Notes under the pieces: generated by a model
Seen by the model: only the letters and a program-made list of their open reading frames with translations
Told to the model about the DNA's origin: nothing
The model's database searches: none
Made by a program: the position numbers and the translations under genes
Source: Burkholderia sp. SRS-W-2-2016
GTDB lineage: Bacteria; Pseudomonadota; Gammaproteobacteria; Burkholderiales; Burkholderiaceae
Length of the DNA: 64,000 bases
Assembly: GCF_001931485.1 (NCBI RefSeq)
Contig: NZ_MSDV01000071.1
Location: 1 to 64,000 of the forward strand
Reading direction: 5' to 3'
Shown: piece after piece, positions 32,775 through 42,515 of the stretch
Numbering within the stretch: the first letter of the stretch is position 1
Layout: each line of letters opens with the position of its first letter

Positions 32775-32810
32775 GCATGTAGTTGAAAATTTCAACTACA
32801 TGCCTATAAT
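32775..32810 (+). promoter_or_regulatory. MarR promoter buried in a perfect palindrome
   Basis: GCATGTAGTTGAAA, one base, then its exact complement form a 29-bp palindrome (32775-32803). The -35 box TTGAAA (32783-32788) lies inside it and TATAAT (32805-32810) follows at 16-bp spacing. A dimer bound here must block the promoter, which is classic MarR autorepression. Confidence 0.8.
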
Positions 32811-32853
32811 GCGTGCTTACCCGCCCCGGGTAGCCGACGACAGCGGAGCAATC

Positions 32854-33327
32854 TTGTACTCGGACTTCCTCACTTTCCGGCTCGATCTGACCAGCGCGCT
32901 GCTGATCAACCGCGCGAACGAGGTCTATCGCGAGCGCTGGGATCTCGACGTACGCGCGCTGCGCGTATTGCGCCTCGTCTGCGCCGAGCCCGACATCACC
33001 CCGAAAACGGTGTCGCAGCGCGCGCTGATCGAAAAAACGCTGCTCTCCAAAGTGCTCGCCGAGCTCGAAACGCGCGGGCTGATCGATCGCAACACCCATC
33101 CGTCGGACCGCCGCAGCATCGCGTTGCGCGCCACCACGCACGGTCTCGAAGTTGCACAGGCATCCGAAGCATTAGGATCCGCGCTGGAAGTCGAGCTTGC
33201 GAAGGGCCTGAGCGCGAACGAACGCAAAACGCTCGAACGCCTGCTCGGCAAGCTGTCGAACAGCCTGCTGGCGAACGAGTTAGCAGGCGAACACGCCAAC
33301 GAGCGTACGAACGAGCCGCCGCACTGA
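32854..33327 (+). CDS. MarR family transcriptional regulator
   Basis: 157 aa with a winged helix-turn-helix (DITPKTVSQRALIEKTLLSK, then LAELETRGLIDRNTHPSDRR). The TTG at 32854 is the probable start. It has GGAG 5-6 nt upstream, and the ATG at 32800 lies before the predicted transcription start. The ATG at 32809 would overlap the -10 box. Lies just upstream of an M20 amidohydrolase, which it probably regulates through the palindromic operator. Confidence 0.85.
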   Translation: MYSDFLTFRLDLTSALLINRANEVYRERWDLDVRALRVLRLVCAEPDITPKTVSQRALIEKTLLSKVLAELETRGLIDRNTHPSDRRSIALRATTHGLEVAQASEALGSALEVELAKGLSANERKTLERLLGKLSNSLLANELAGEHANERTNEPPH

Positions 33328-33401
33328 GCCGCCGCACTAAGCCGCGCAAGCCGCCCGCCACCCAACCGATTTCCATAGCGCCCACGCCCAAGGAGCCCTT
33401 C

Positions 33402-34661
33402 ATGTCGAAGCTGATCGCAACGCTGTCGCCCGCGATCGACACGCTGCTGCCCGAACTCGAAGCGATCTACAAGGATCTGCACCAACACCCCGAGCTGTCG
33501 ATGCAGGAAGTGCGCACCGCCGGCATCGTCGCGGATTACGTCGAAAAGCTCGGCTATGAAGTGACCCGCGAAGTCGGCGTGACGGGTGTGGTCGCGTTGA
33601 TGCGCAACGGCGACGGCCCGACCGTGATGCTGCGCGCCGACATGGACGCGCTGCCGATGGCCGAAGCGACCGGCCTGCCCTACGCGAGCACGGTGCGAAC
33701 CAAGGACGAAGACGGCTTCGAAGTCGGCGTCGCGCACTCGTGCGGTCACGATCTGCACGTCACGTGGCTGCTCGGCGTCGCGCGCCTGATGGCCGAGCAT
33801 CGCGACGCGTGGCACGGCACGCTGATGGCGGTGTTCCAGCCCGGCGAAGAAGTCGGCCGCGGCGCGCGCAGCATGCTCGACGACGGCATGACCACGCGCT
33901 TTCCGAAACCCGACGTGATTCTCGGCCAGCACGTGATGGTCGGCGCGGCCGGCACGATCGGCTATCGCAGCGGCACGATCCTGTCGGCCGGCGACAGTCT
34001 GAAGGTCAAGCTGTTCGGCCGCGGCTCGCACGGCTCGCAGCCGCAGACCTCGATCGACCCAGTGATCATGGCGGCGTCGACCACGCTGCGGCTGCAAACC
34101 ATCGTGTCGCGCGAAATCTCGCCGCGCGACAGCGCGGTGCTGACGATCGGTTCGCTGCAAGCCGGCACCAAGGAAAACATCATCCCCGACGACGCGACAC
34201 TGAAGCTGAACATGCGCACCTACGACGACGACGTGCGCGAATACATGCTCGGCGCGATCCGCCGGATCTGCTGCGCCGAATGCGTGGCGTCGAACGCACC
34301 GCGCGAGCCGGAGTTCACCACGTTGTCGAGCTATCCGCTGACGGTCAACGACCACCCGGTCACCGAACGTCTGCGCGAAGCATTCGAAGCGCAGTTCGGC
34401 GAGCGCGCATACGAAACGCAACCGGCCGCCGCCAGCGAAGACTTCAGCCTGTTCGGCCGCGAATGGAACGTGCCGTACTCGTTCTGGTTCGTCGGCGGTA
34501 CGGACCCCGAAGTATTCCGCGCCGCGCTCGCTGCGAAAAAGCTCAACGAAATCCCCAGCAACCATTCGCCGAAATTCGCCCCGGTGCTCGACCCGACGCT
34601 GCGCGCCGGCCTCGAAGCGATGCTGTGCGCGGCCGGCGTATGGCTCGATCAATCCGCCTAG
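33402..34661 (+). CDS. M20 family amidohydrolase (hippurate/aminoacylase-like)
   Basis: 419 aa. Metal and catalytic motifs of M20D enzymes: LHQHPELSMQE, MLRADMDALPM, HSCGHDLHV, FQPGEEVGRG and the late His in SNHSPKF. It removes acyl or benzoyl groups from N-acylated amino acids, as in hippurate hydrolase or IAA-amino acid hydrolase. AAGGAG lies upstream of the ATG. The MarR gene upstream and the membrane channel downstream may be one unit. Confidence 0.92.
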   Translation: MSKLIATLSPAIDTLLPELEAIYKDLHQHPELSMQEVRTAGIVADYVEKLGYEVTREVGVTGVVALMRNGDGPTVMLRADMDALPMAEATGLPYASTVRTKDEDGFEVGVAHSCGHDLHVTWLLGVARLMAEHRDAWHGTLMAVFQPGEEVGRGARSMLDDGMTTRFPKPDVILGQHVMVGAAGTIGYRSGTILSAGDSLKVKLFGRGSHGSQPQTSIDPVIMAASTTLRLQTIVSREISPRDSAVLTIGSLQAGTKENIIPDDATLKLNMRTYDDDVREYMLGAIRRICCAECVASNAPREPEFTTLSSYPLTVNDHPVTERLREAFEAQFGERAYETQPAAASEDFSLFGREWNVPYSFWFVGGTDPEVFRAALAAKKLNEIPSNHSPKFAPVLDPTLRAGLEAMLCAAGVWLDQSA

Positions 34662-34675
34662 GCTACCTCCGCACC

Positions 34676-35320
34676 GTGAATTCGCACGCCGTCTATACGA
34701 TCCTCGATCTGATCGGCACCTTCGTGTTCGCGATCAGCGGCGCGGTGGCCGCGCGCCAGCGCCGCCTCGACCTGTTCGGGATCGCGGTGATCGCGTTCAT
34801 GGTCGCGTGCGGCGGCGGTATCGTGCGCGATATCTGCATCGGCGCGATTCCGCCGGCGGGGCTGTCGAACTGGCGCTATCTGGCCACCGCGCTGGCAGCG
34901 TCGGCGGTGACGATTCTCGCCTATCCGCAGGTACGCCGGCTGCGTCAGCCGGTGCTGTTCTTCGATGCGATCGGGCTCGGTCTGTTCGCGGTATCCGGCG
35001 CGCAGAAGGCGCTGACCTATGGCCACAATGCCGAACTCGCGATTCTGCTCGGCGTGGTCAGCGCGGTGGGCGGCGGCGTGATGCGCGACATCGTGCTGTC
35101 GCGCGTGCCGGCCATTCTCGAACGCGAGATTTACGCGTCGGCCGCGCTGTTCGGCGCGGCCGTGCAGGTGGGCTTTTCGTACGCGGGCTGGACCGACTGG
35201 TGGACGCCGTGGTTCGCAACGCTCGCCTGCGTGATGGTGCGGCTCGCGTCGCTGCGCTTCGGCTGGCGTCTGCCGGTCTTCCAGGGCCGGCGCGCCGCCG
35301 ATACGCGCGACGCGCCGTAA
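34676..35320 (+). CDS. TRIC/UPF0126 family membrane channel
   Basis: 214 aa with seven predicted helices made of two repeats. Each repeat has a Gly-rich motif: CGGGIVRDICIGAIPP in the first and VGGGVMRDIVLSRVPA in the second, the UPF0126 (YicG-type, TRIC) signature of monovalent-cation channels. The GTG at 34676 lies 14 bp after the amidohydrolase stop; no good ribosome site is visible. The physiological role is unknown in bacteria. Confidence 0.88.
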   Translation: MNSHAVYTILDLIGTFVFAISGAVAARQRRLDLFGIAVIAFMVACGGGIVRDICIGAIPPAGLSNWRYLATALAASAVTILAYPQVRRLRQPVLFFDAIGLGLFAVSGAQKALTYGHNAELAILLGVVSAVGGGVMRDIVLSRVPAILEREIYASAALFGAAVQVGFSYAGWTDWWTPWFATLACVMVRLASLRFGWRLPVFQGRRAADTRDAP

Positions 35321-35342
35321 GCGCCACCGTCATGTGCCACTG

Positions 35343-36311
35343 TCACGCGCCGCCGGCCATGCTCGGCAACAGCTCGCGGTAGATATGAATCATCGCCGGC
35401 CCCATCAGCACGACCAGCAACGCAGGAAAAATGCAGAACACCAGCGGAAACAGCAGCTTCAGCGAAATCTTCGCCGCGCGTTCCTCGGCGCGCATCCGCC
35501 GCCGCGTGCGCAGCGTATCGGACAGCACCCGTAACGACGCGCCGATGCCGGTGCCGAAGCGCTCGGCCTGAATCAGCATCGCGCTGAACGAATCAATGTC
35601 TTCCACGCCGGTGCGCAACGAGAAATTGCGCAGCGCCTTTTCCTTCGAAAAGCCCGAACGCATTTCGAGCAGCATCAGTTCAAGCTCGCTCGCCACCACC
35701 GCGCTGCGCATCCGGATCTCCTCGCCGACTTTGAGCAACGCGGCATCCAGACTCAAGCCGGCTTCGACGCACACGGTCAGCAGATCGAGCGCATCCGGAA
35801 AGTCCTCGACAATGCTGCGCTGGCGCGACGCGATACGGCGCGACAGCACCACGTTCGGCAGGTAGTAGCCGAACGCGGCGAGCGCCATCAGCACGATCGA
35901 CCGTTCGAGCAGCGTCGTCACGAGCGCGCTGCCGTACAGCACGACCAGCGCCAGCAACGGCAGCACGACGGCCAGCGCGGTCTTGGTCGCGAGATAAACC
36001 GGCGCGGCATTGGCCGAGCGCCAGCCCGCATTCATCAGTTGCACCCGCAGCGCGGATTGCTCCCAGCCCTCTTTCGGCACGGAAAGCCGTGAAATAGGCT
36101 GCGAAATTTCCACCAGCTTTTCGTACCACGGCGTATCCGCGGTGCCGCCCGCCTGCTCCAGCGTCGGCGCGAGGTTCGGGCCGCCCGCCTGTTCGATGCG
36201 GCGGCTCATGTCGCGCGGCGTGGCCAGATGCATCGCGCCGAACGCGGCGGCCGACACGATCGCGAATACACCGAGCAGCAACAGAATCTGTGTGAGGTTC
36301 AGCGTTTGCAT
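35343..36311 (-). CDS. tadC: Tad pilus inner-membrane platform protein TadC
   Basis: 322 aa with one T2SSF domain (about 150-300), helices near both ends, and the typical LDLLTVCVEAGLSLDAALLK segment. Forms the inner-membrane platform with TadB. GGAGAG precedes the ATG. It is the last Tad gene here; tadD, tadE, tadF and tadG do not follow, since the next gene is on the other strand. Confidence 0.93.
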   Translation of the reverse strand: MQTLNLTQILLLLGVFAIVSAAAFGAMHLATPRDMSRRIEQAGGPNLAPTLEQAGGTADTPWYEKLVEISQPISRLSVPKEGWEQSALRVQLMNAGWRSANAAPVYLATKTALAVVLPLLALVVLYGSALVTTLLERSIVLMALAAFGYYLPNVVLSRRIASRQRSIVEDFPDALDLLTVCVEAGLSLDAALLKVGEEIRMRSAVVASELELMLLEMRSGFSKEKALRNFSLRTGVEDIDSFSAMLIQAERFGTGIGASLRVLSDTLRTRRRMRAEERAAKISLKLLFPLVFCIFPALLVVLMGPAMIHIYRELLPSMAGGA

Positions 36312-36373
36312 GATCTCTCCTCGTCGTTATTTTTCGCGGCGCGGCGCGGGTCAGCGCGCCACCGCTCGCCCGC

Positions 36374-37351
36374 TCAGACCCGGATCCTGACGATGCGCCG
36401 CATCCACAGGACCCCGAACAGAATGCCGACGGCAGCGATCGTGACCATCTTCATCCCCGCCGGGTCCTGCCACAGAATGCTCAGGAACTCGGGATTGATC
36501 ACCAGCATCGCGGCGCCGATGCCGAACGGCAGCAAGCCGAGCACCCATGCGGACAGCTTGCCTTCGGCGGCCAGTACGCGAATCTTGTCGAACAGCTTGA
36601 AGCGGTCGCGCACCATCGCGGTGATCCCGTCGAGTACTTCGGCCAGATTGCCGCCGGTTTCGCGCTGGATCACCACCGCGATCACGAAGTAGCGCAGATC
36701 GCGAATCGGCACCCGCGTCGCGAGATTGGTGAGCGCTTCGCTAATCGACACGCCGTAGTTGATCTCGTCGAACACGATGCGAAATTCGCCGCTCATCGGC
36801 TCGGCGAACTCGGTGCCGACCATATCGATCGCGCCGGTGAACGCATGGCCCGAGCGCAACGCACGCGAGAGCATGTCGCAAACATCGGGCAGTTGCCGTT
36901 CGAGTTGGCGAATCCGCTTGTTGCGGCGGCGCTGCACGTAGACGATCGGCAGCAGCGCCGACAACGCGGCGGCCCCGGCCGTGAGGTGCCACGGCAGCGC
37001 GAGACTCGCGCCCACGATCAACACGAACGGCGGCAACACCGCGCAGGTGCCGACGAGCCGGCCCACCGACCAGGTCAGTCCCGACTGCTGCAGAAACAGG
37101 TCGAGCGCATGCACGCGCGGAATCTTCAGCAGTACCCGCGTGAATAGTTCCGACTCGGCCATCATTCGCGACTTCAGAATCGACAGCCGCTCCTTGTTCA
37201 CGTGGCCGCCGGCGGAGACCGCGCGAATCCGCGATTCGACCCGGCGCGCGACCGGTCCGTGGCGGCTGTTCCAGTACTCGTAGACCGTGCCGGTCGCGAG
37301 CACCACCGCGACGAACAGCAGAATGATCGACGCATAGAAGATCGGATTCAT
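36374..37351 (-). CDS. tadB: Tad pilus inner-membrane platform protein TadB
   Basis: 325 aa. T2SSF domain in the second half, with QLPDVCDMLSRALRSGHAF and QRETGGNLAEVLDGI, and membrane helices at both ends. The start at 37351 has a GAGGGGG ribosome site; the frame to 37417 would overlap tadA. It pairs with TadC to form the secretion platform. The stop lies 62 bp upstream of tadC. Confidence 0.93.
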   Translation of the reverse strand: MNPIFYASIILLFVAVVLATGTVYEYWNSRHGPVARRVESRIRAVSAGGHVNKERLSILKSRMMAESELFTRVLLKIPRVHALDLFLQQSGLTWSVGRLVGTCAVLPPFVLIVGASLALPWHLTAGAAALSALLPIVYVQRRRNKRIRQLERQLPDVCDMLSRALRSGHAFTGAIDMVGTEFAEPMSGEFRIVFDEINYGVSISEALTNLATRVPIRDLRYFVIAVVIQRETGGNLAEVLDGITAMVRDRFKLFDKIRVLAAEGKLSAWVLGLLPFGIGAAMLVINPEFLSILWQDPAGMKMVTIAAVGILFGVLWMRRIVRIRV

Positions 37352-37364
37352 GACGATGTCCCCC

Positions 37365-38726
37365 TCACGCCGTTTCGAAGCGCCGCGCCGGATCGTAGAT
37401 CTGATCGGGCGGCGCAACGCCGAACGCCTGCAGACGCTCGGCGAATTTCGGCCGCACGCCGGTCGCGCAGAAATGGCCGCGCACGTTGCCCTTCGAATCG
37501 ACTCCCGTGCGGCGAAACACGAAGATCTCCTGCATGTTGATCATGTCGCCCTCCATCCCGGTCAGCTCCGAAATGCTGATGATCTTGCGGCGTCCGTCGG
37601 TCAGCCGCGCGGCCTGCACGATCACCGTGATCGCCGACGAAATCTGCTGGCGCATCGTGCGGGTCGGCAACGGCAGGCCGCCGAGCGTCATCATGTTTTC
37701 GAGCCGGGTCAGCGCATCGCGCGGCGTGTTCGCGTGGATTGTCGACAGTGAGCCTTCGTGGCCGGTGTTCATCGCGTTGAGCATGTCGAGCGCTTCGGCG
37801 CCGCGCACTTCGCCGAGGATGATCCGGTCGGGGCGCATCCGCAGCGCGTTGCGCACCAGCGTGCGCTGGGTGATCTCGCCGCGTCCCTCGATATTCGGCG
37901 AACGCGTTTCGAGCCGCAGCACGTGCTCCTGGCGCAATTGCAGTTCGGCCGCGTCCTCGATCGTGACGATCCGCTCGTCGTTCGGAATGAAGCCCGACAG
38001 CAGGTTCAGCAGCGTGGTCTTGCCGCTGCCGGTGCCGCCCGAGACCAGCATGTTGACCTTCGCGCGCGCGAGTGCGTCGAGCAGTTCGGCCATCGGCGGC
38101 GTCATGCTTTGCAGTTCGATCATGTCGGCGACCTGCAACGGATTGGTCGCGAAACGCCGGATCGACAGCAGCGGTCCGTCGATCGCGCAGGGCTTGATGA
38201 TCGCGTTCACGCGCGAGCCGTCCGGCAGCCGCGCGTCGACCATCGGGCTCGACTCGTCGATATGGCGGCCCACACCCGAGACAATCTTCTCGATCACCTT
38301 CATCAGATGCGCGTCGTCGTAGAAGCTGACGTCGGTCTGCTCGAGCCGCCCGCGTCGCTCGACATAGGTATGGCGATGCGTATTCACCAGAATGTCGGAG
38401 ATGGTCGGGTCGCGCAGCAGCGCTTCGAGCGGGCCGAAGCCGAACATCTCGTCGTACACGTCGGTCACCAGCTGCTTGCGCTCGATATCGTTGGCCGGCG
38501 CTTTCTGCTCGTCGAGAATGCGCGCGATCAGCGCGCCGATTTCCTGACGGACCTGTTCGGACGGCAGCCGCGCGAGCCGTTCGAGTTCGACGCGTTCGAG
38601 CACCGTCAGATGAATCTCGCGTTTCAGTTTCTGATAAGCACCGCGAATCATTCCGGCGCCCGCCGGATCCTGGCGTTCGCCCAACGACTGCACACGTTGC
38701 GCGGAAATCTGCTCACGAAGCGACAT
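37365..38726 (-). CDS. tadA: Tad pilus assembly ATPase TadA (CpaF)
   Basis: 453 aa. Walker A VSGGTGSGKTTLLN, an Asp box around RIVTIEDAAELQL, Walker B region RPDRIILGEVRG and the His box. This is the GspE-family hexameric ATPase that drives Flp pilin extension and retraction. AGGGGAA precedes the ATG at 38726. Normal length for the family. Confidence 0.95.
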   Translation of the reverse strand: MSLREQISAQRVQSLGERQDPAGAGMIRGAYQKLKREIHLTVLERVELERLARLPSEQVRQEIGALIARILDEQKAPANDIERKQLVTDVYDEMFGFGPLEALLRDPTISDILVNTHRHTYVERRGRLEQTDVSFYDDAHLMKVIEKIVSGVGRHIDESSPMVDARLPDGSRVNAIIKPCAIDGPLLSIRRFATNPLQVADMIELQSMTPPMAELLDALARAKVNMLVSGGTGSGKTTLLNLLSGFIPNDERIVTIEDAAELQLRQEHVLRLETRSPNIEGRGEITQRTLVRNALRMRPDRIILGEVRGAEALDMLNAMNTGHEGSLSTIHANTPRDALTRLENMMTLGGLPLPTRTMRQQISSAITVIVQAARLTDGRRKIISISELTGMEGDMINMQEIFVFRRTGVDSKGNVRGHFCATGVRPKFAERLQAFGVAPPDQIYDPARRFETA

Positions 38727-38782
38727 GACGTTCCCCTGGTTCTGATGGTTCTAATGGTTGCGATCGTTGCGGCGGTGGCGCG

Positions 38783-39994
38783 TTACAGCGTTTCGAGTTT
38801 CGGCGCGTTTTGCCGGCCAAGCAGCCGGCCGAACAGCGACTCGCCCTTCGCGCGGCCGCGCCCCGGTGACGCGGTACCGGCCATCAAGTTTTCGGCGAGC
38901 GCCTGCAGGCTGCGCGCGACACCGCTGCCGCGCGCGGTCTTCGACACCGGCAGCCCCTGATTCATCGCGTCGGCGACGGTGTCGGCATCCTCCGGAATCA
39001 CCTGATACGCGCTCATCCCGAGCACGCTTTCGAGCGCCGCGCGCGGCCGCTCGCCATGCCGCGAATAGCGGTTCAGGATCAGCCGCATCTGCTCCTGCGC
39101 GAAGCCGACCGAGCAGAGAATTTCCTGCAGCCGGCGGCCGGCGCGCACGTGCGCCATGCTCGCCTGCAACACGATGTGAATGTGGTCGCTGCGATCGAGC
39201 GCGAGCATCGACAGCCGGTTCAGCGTCTGGCCCAGATCGAACAGCACGAAGTCGTAATGCGGCGCGGCGACGCCGAGCAGCCATTCGAGACGGTCTTCCT
39301 TGATCTCGGCCGCCTTCACCGGATCGCCCGCGCCCGCGAGGATGTGGAAGCTGTCGGTCACATGCACGAGGCTGGTGTCGAAGAACGCCGCGTCCATCCG
39401 CTCGATCTGCGCGCAGATTTGCGGCAGCGTCGACGGCGGGCTCTGGTCGGAGACCAGAAACGCGGCGTCGGCGAACTGCTGGTTCAGATCGATCAGGAGT
39501 ACGCGCTTTTTCTGCGGCAGACTCGCGATCGCATGCGCGACGTTCGCGGCGATGAAGCTGGTGCCGGCGCCGCCCTTGCTCGAAATGAACGACAGAATCC
39601 GCGTGTCGCGGCGGCCGCCTTGCAGGCTCTGCGCCTGCGCGCGCTGCAACGCATCGCCGAACTGGCGCGCGTCGAGCGGCCAGTTCAGCACGTCGCGAAA
39701 GCCCGCGCGCATCGCCGCGATCAGCGTGTCGGGCGACGCGTCCGGAACCAGCAGGATGCAGGTGAGCCGCCCGTGCGCGCGGTGCAGCGCTTCGACCACC
39801 GCGGGTTCCGCATCCTGCAGCGACACCGCATCGACGATCAGCACGTCGAATGCGTCGAGACTGTCGCCGCGCTCGCCGAGCAGCGACGGCCGGCCGCTCG
39901 CGCGGGTGATCCGGTAGTCGCCGCATTCGCCGGTCAGATGCGCGATCTGCGCGAGCCGTTTGCTGTCTTCAGAGAGAGCCAGGATGTTGATCAT
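38783..39994 (-). CDS. tadZ: Tad localisation protein TadZ (CpaE)
   Basis: 403 aa. An N-terminal receiver-like domain (about 1-120) lacks a clear phosphorylation context. A ParA/MinD-type ATPase follows with the deviant Walker A SFISSKGGAGTSFIA and LLIDLNQQFADAAFLV. It places the Tad machine in the cell. The Met at 39994 is chosen over the longer frame, which reads a Pro/Gly-rich artefact. Confidence 0.93.
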   Translation of the reverse strand: MINILALSEDSKRLAQIAHLTGECGDYRITRASGRPSLLGERGDSLDAFDVLIVDAVSLQDAEPAVVEALHRAHGRLTCILLVPDASPDTLIAAMRAGFRDVLNWPLDARQFGDALQRAQAQSLQGGRRDTRILSFISSKGGAGTSFIAANVAHAIASLPQKKRVLLIDLNQQFADAAFLVSDQSPPSTLPQICAQIERMDAAFFDTSLVHVTDSFHILAGAGDPVKAAEIKEDRLEWLLGVAAPHYDFVLFDLGQTLNRLSMLALDRSDHIHIVLQASMAHVRAGRRLQEILCSVGFAQEQMRLILNRYSRHGERPRAALESVLGMSAYQVIPEDADTVADAMNQGLPVSKTARGSGVARSLQALAENLMAGTASPGRGRAKGESLFGRLLGRQNAPKLETL

Positions 39995-40102
39995 GATGTT
40001 CTCAACCGAGCTGTCGAGGTTGGGCGGCGGACCTCCGGGCCCGCCGCCGGCGCAACGCGACCGCGGCGCGTGATGGGCTGCCGCGCGCGTTGCCGCTTGC
40101 AC

Positions 40103-40417
40103 TCACCGGCTGCCGCCGCTGCTGCCGATCCCGATCACGAACGGATTGACCGTGGTGGCCGGCGTCTGGAACGACTTCGCGTACTGCTCCTGCGCGGCCA
40201 CCGCGGCGACGCCGTCGACGCCCGGCGTCGACGGGTTGTTCTCGCCCGCATGCGGATCGATGATCTGCATCCGCGTGACGGTGCGCACCGCGTCGCCGAC
40301 ATGCGCGTCCCAGATCGGCGAGCTCGACATGCAGCCGCTCAGCGAGCCGCCCGCGAGTGCCGCCAACGTCGCCAGCAACGCCGCGCGGCGCGTGATCACA
40401 ACAAGTTCGAGTTTCAT
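40103..40417 (-). CDS. Tad-locus lipoprotein
   Basis: 104 aa. A signal peptide ends in the lipobox LSGC, so it is lipid-anchored. The mature part has TRMQIIDPHAGENN and GVAAVAAQEQYAKSFQ. It sits between the secretin and tadZ, where a pilotin- or CpaD-like outer-membrane partner is expected. Sequence homology to CpaD is not evident by eye. Confidence 0.8.
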   Translation of the reverse strand: MKLELVVITRRAALLATLAALAGGSLSGCMSSSPIWDAHVGDAVRTVTRMQIIDPHAGENNPSTPGVDGVAAVAAQEQYAKSFQTPATTVNPFVIGIGSSGGSR

Positions 40418-40438
40418 GAGAGTCTCCTTCGCGGCGCG

Positions 40439-42415
40439 TTACGGGTTGGCGGGGGTGGCCGGGATAGCTGGGCCGGACGAGGTGTCCGGGCTCGCGGCGT
40501 CGGCTTTGGCAAGCACCGGTTCGCTGCTGGCGGCGGCATCGGGCGTCGTCTTCGCGGCGACCCGGGTTGCCGCGCCGCTGCCCTGATGCATGACGGCGGC
40601 GCTGGTTTTATCGCCGCTCGGCAGCGCCGCCGCCGGCGCGGGCCGGTCCGCCTGGGTATCGCGCGGCAACAGCGCGGCCGGTGCGCTCGTGCTGCCGGTC
40701 GGTGCGGGCGCCGGTACCGGCAGCGTGGGTTGCGGCTGCGGTTGCATCTGCGGCTGGACTTGCGGCTGCGGCGCGTTCGGATCGACGGCACCAGCACCGG
40801 CGGCGGGCTGCGCGGCGGGCCGGCGGCCTTCCATGTTGCCGGTCGCGTAGACCGCTGCTTCTGACGTCTGATTAAAGCTGTCGGTCGGCAGCGGATAGTC
40901 GGTTCCGGACGGCATCGGCTTCACCAGATGCACGGTGATGATGAAGATCAGCTCGGTGCGATCCTGCTGGAACGACGTGCTGCGAAACAGCGCGCCGAGC
41001 ACCGGCACTTCGCCGATGCCGGGCAACGCTTTCAGCGCACCGGTGATGTTGTTCTGGATCAGCCCGCCGATCGCGAAGCTCTCGCCGTCGTTCATCTGCA
41101 CCGTGGTCGACGCACGGCGAGTGGTGATCAACGGCAGCACCGTCACGCCGCTGGTGCCGCTCGAAGAGACGGTGACGCCGGTCGGCGACAGCTCCGACAC
41201 TTCCGGCGCGACCTTCAGGTTCACGCGGCTGCCCGCGAGCACGGTCGGCGTGAATTTCAGGCCGACGCCGAACTCTTCTTCCTGCAGCGTGATCGTCGAG
41301 CCGCCGGTGCCGTTGCTTTGCGGCACCGGAATAAAGACCCGGCCGCCAGCGAGGAACGACGCTTCCTGGCCGCTCAGCGTGACGAGGTTCGGCTCGGCGA
41401 GAATCTTGCCGAGGCTGTCGCTCTTTTGCGCGTCCATCGCCAGATTGAACGGCTTGTTGTTGGCCTTGCTGAGCGCGATGCCGTTGCCGACTCCGGCGAG
41501 CAGCGAGCTCACCAATGCGCCGGTCCACGAGCCGAAGCCGCCCTGGATATTGACCGCCGCGCCGAGTTGATTGAGCAGCGTCTTCGACACTTCGGCAACC
41601 TTCACTTCGAGCATCACCTGCTGCGGCGAGTCGACCGTCATCATGTTGATGACTTCGGAGCCCTTACTGATGCTCGTGCTTTGCTGAGACATCGAGCCGC
41701 CGTTGCCGAAGCTCGCGGTGCTGTTCTGCTGTTGCTGGGTCGGCTGCGCGCCCGCATAGGCGCCGGCGATTCCCATCGCCTGCGCGGCCGCTTGCGCGCT
41801 CGACACGCGGCCCGCCAGCACCAGATTGCCGGCCGCGCTCGACACGCGAATGCCGCGCTCGTTCGGCAGCAGTTGCTGCAACGCGCGCTGCAGCCCTTCG
41901 CCATCCACCGTCACGTTCACGTCGATGATCTGGCAGGCGCCGCTGCGGCCTTGCACGATCATGTTGGTGGTGCCCACCGTCATGCCGACCACGTACAGGC
42001 TGCGCTGCGAGACCAGCGCCGCCTCGGCGATCACCGGATTGCCGAGCGTACGGTTGCGCGCCGGTTCGATGAGCGGCACGATCACCGACTTGCCGACCGC
42101 GACCGACACGCTCGACTGATCGCGAATCTCGCCGCTGCAGTTCGGTCCGGTCAGTTGCGCGGGCGCGACCGACCTGCCGCCGCCCGCGCCGCCCGGAATT
42201 GGCGTGTTGCTGGCCAGCATCGGCGCCCCGCCTCGGCCGGCCGGCAACGGCGCCGATTGCATGCCCCAGCCCTGCGGCATCGGCGCGCCGGCCATGTTCT
42301 GCGCCGCGCTGTTCTGCGCGACCGTCAAGCCGGCGCACAGCGCCGCGGCGAGCATCGTGCCGCCGAGCGCGCGGCAACGCGTGCCGCCGGATGAGAACCC
42401 CTGTTTTGTTTTCAT
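40439..42415 (-). CDS. rcpA: Tad secretin RcpA (CpaC)
   Basis: 658 aa. A signal peptide is followed by an N-domain (SVAVGKSVIVPL), a BON-like segment, and the secretin core (EVKVAEVSKTLLNQLGAA, then EEEFGVGLKFTPTVL and VPVLGALFRSTSF). It forms the outer-membrane pore for the Flp pilus. The C-terminal 150 residues are an unusual Pro/Gln/Ala-rich tail. 22 bp separate its stop from the lipoprotein ATG. Confidence 0.93.
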   Translation of the reverse strand: MKTKQGFSSGGTRCRALGGTMLAAALCAGLTVAQNSAAQNMAGAPMPQGWGMQSAPLPAGRGGAPMLASNTPIPGGAGGGRSVAPAQLTGPNCSGEIRDQSSVSVAVGKSVIVPLIEPARNRTLGNPVIAEAALVSQRSLYVVGMTVGTTNMIVQGRSGACQIIDVNVTVDGEGLQRALQQLLPNERGIRVSSAAGNLVLAGRVSSAQAAAQAMGIAGAYAGAQPTQQQQNSTASFGNGGSMSQQSTSISKGSEVINMMTVDSPQQVMLEVKVAEVSKTLLNQLGAAVNIQGGFGSWTGALVSSLLAGVGNGIALSKANNKPFNLAMDAQKSDSLGKILAEPNLVTLSGQEASFLAGGRVFIPVPQSNGTGGSTITLQEEEFGVGLKFTPTVLAGSRVNLKVAPEVSELSPTGVTVSSSGTSGVTVLPLITTRRASTTVQMNDGESFAIGGLIQNNITGALKALPGIGEVPVLGALFRSTSFQQDRTELIFIITVHLVKPMPSGTDYPLPTDSFNQTSEAAVYATGNMEGRRPAAQPAAGAGAVDPNAPQPQVQPQMQPQPQPTLPVPAPAPTGSTSAPAALLPRDTQADRPAPAAALPSGDKTSAAVMHQGSGAATRVAAKTTPDAAASSEPVLAKADAASPDTSSGPAIPATPANP

Positions 42416-42515
42416 GTTGCTGCCCCCGTCGCTCGATGTGGATGAACCGAGACGTTTTGTCTTGCCTTTGTTATCCGGGCTCGCGGCGCCTTCGGATTCG
42501 CGCGCCGCGACCGCG

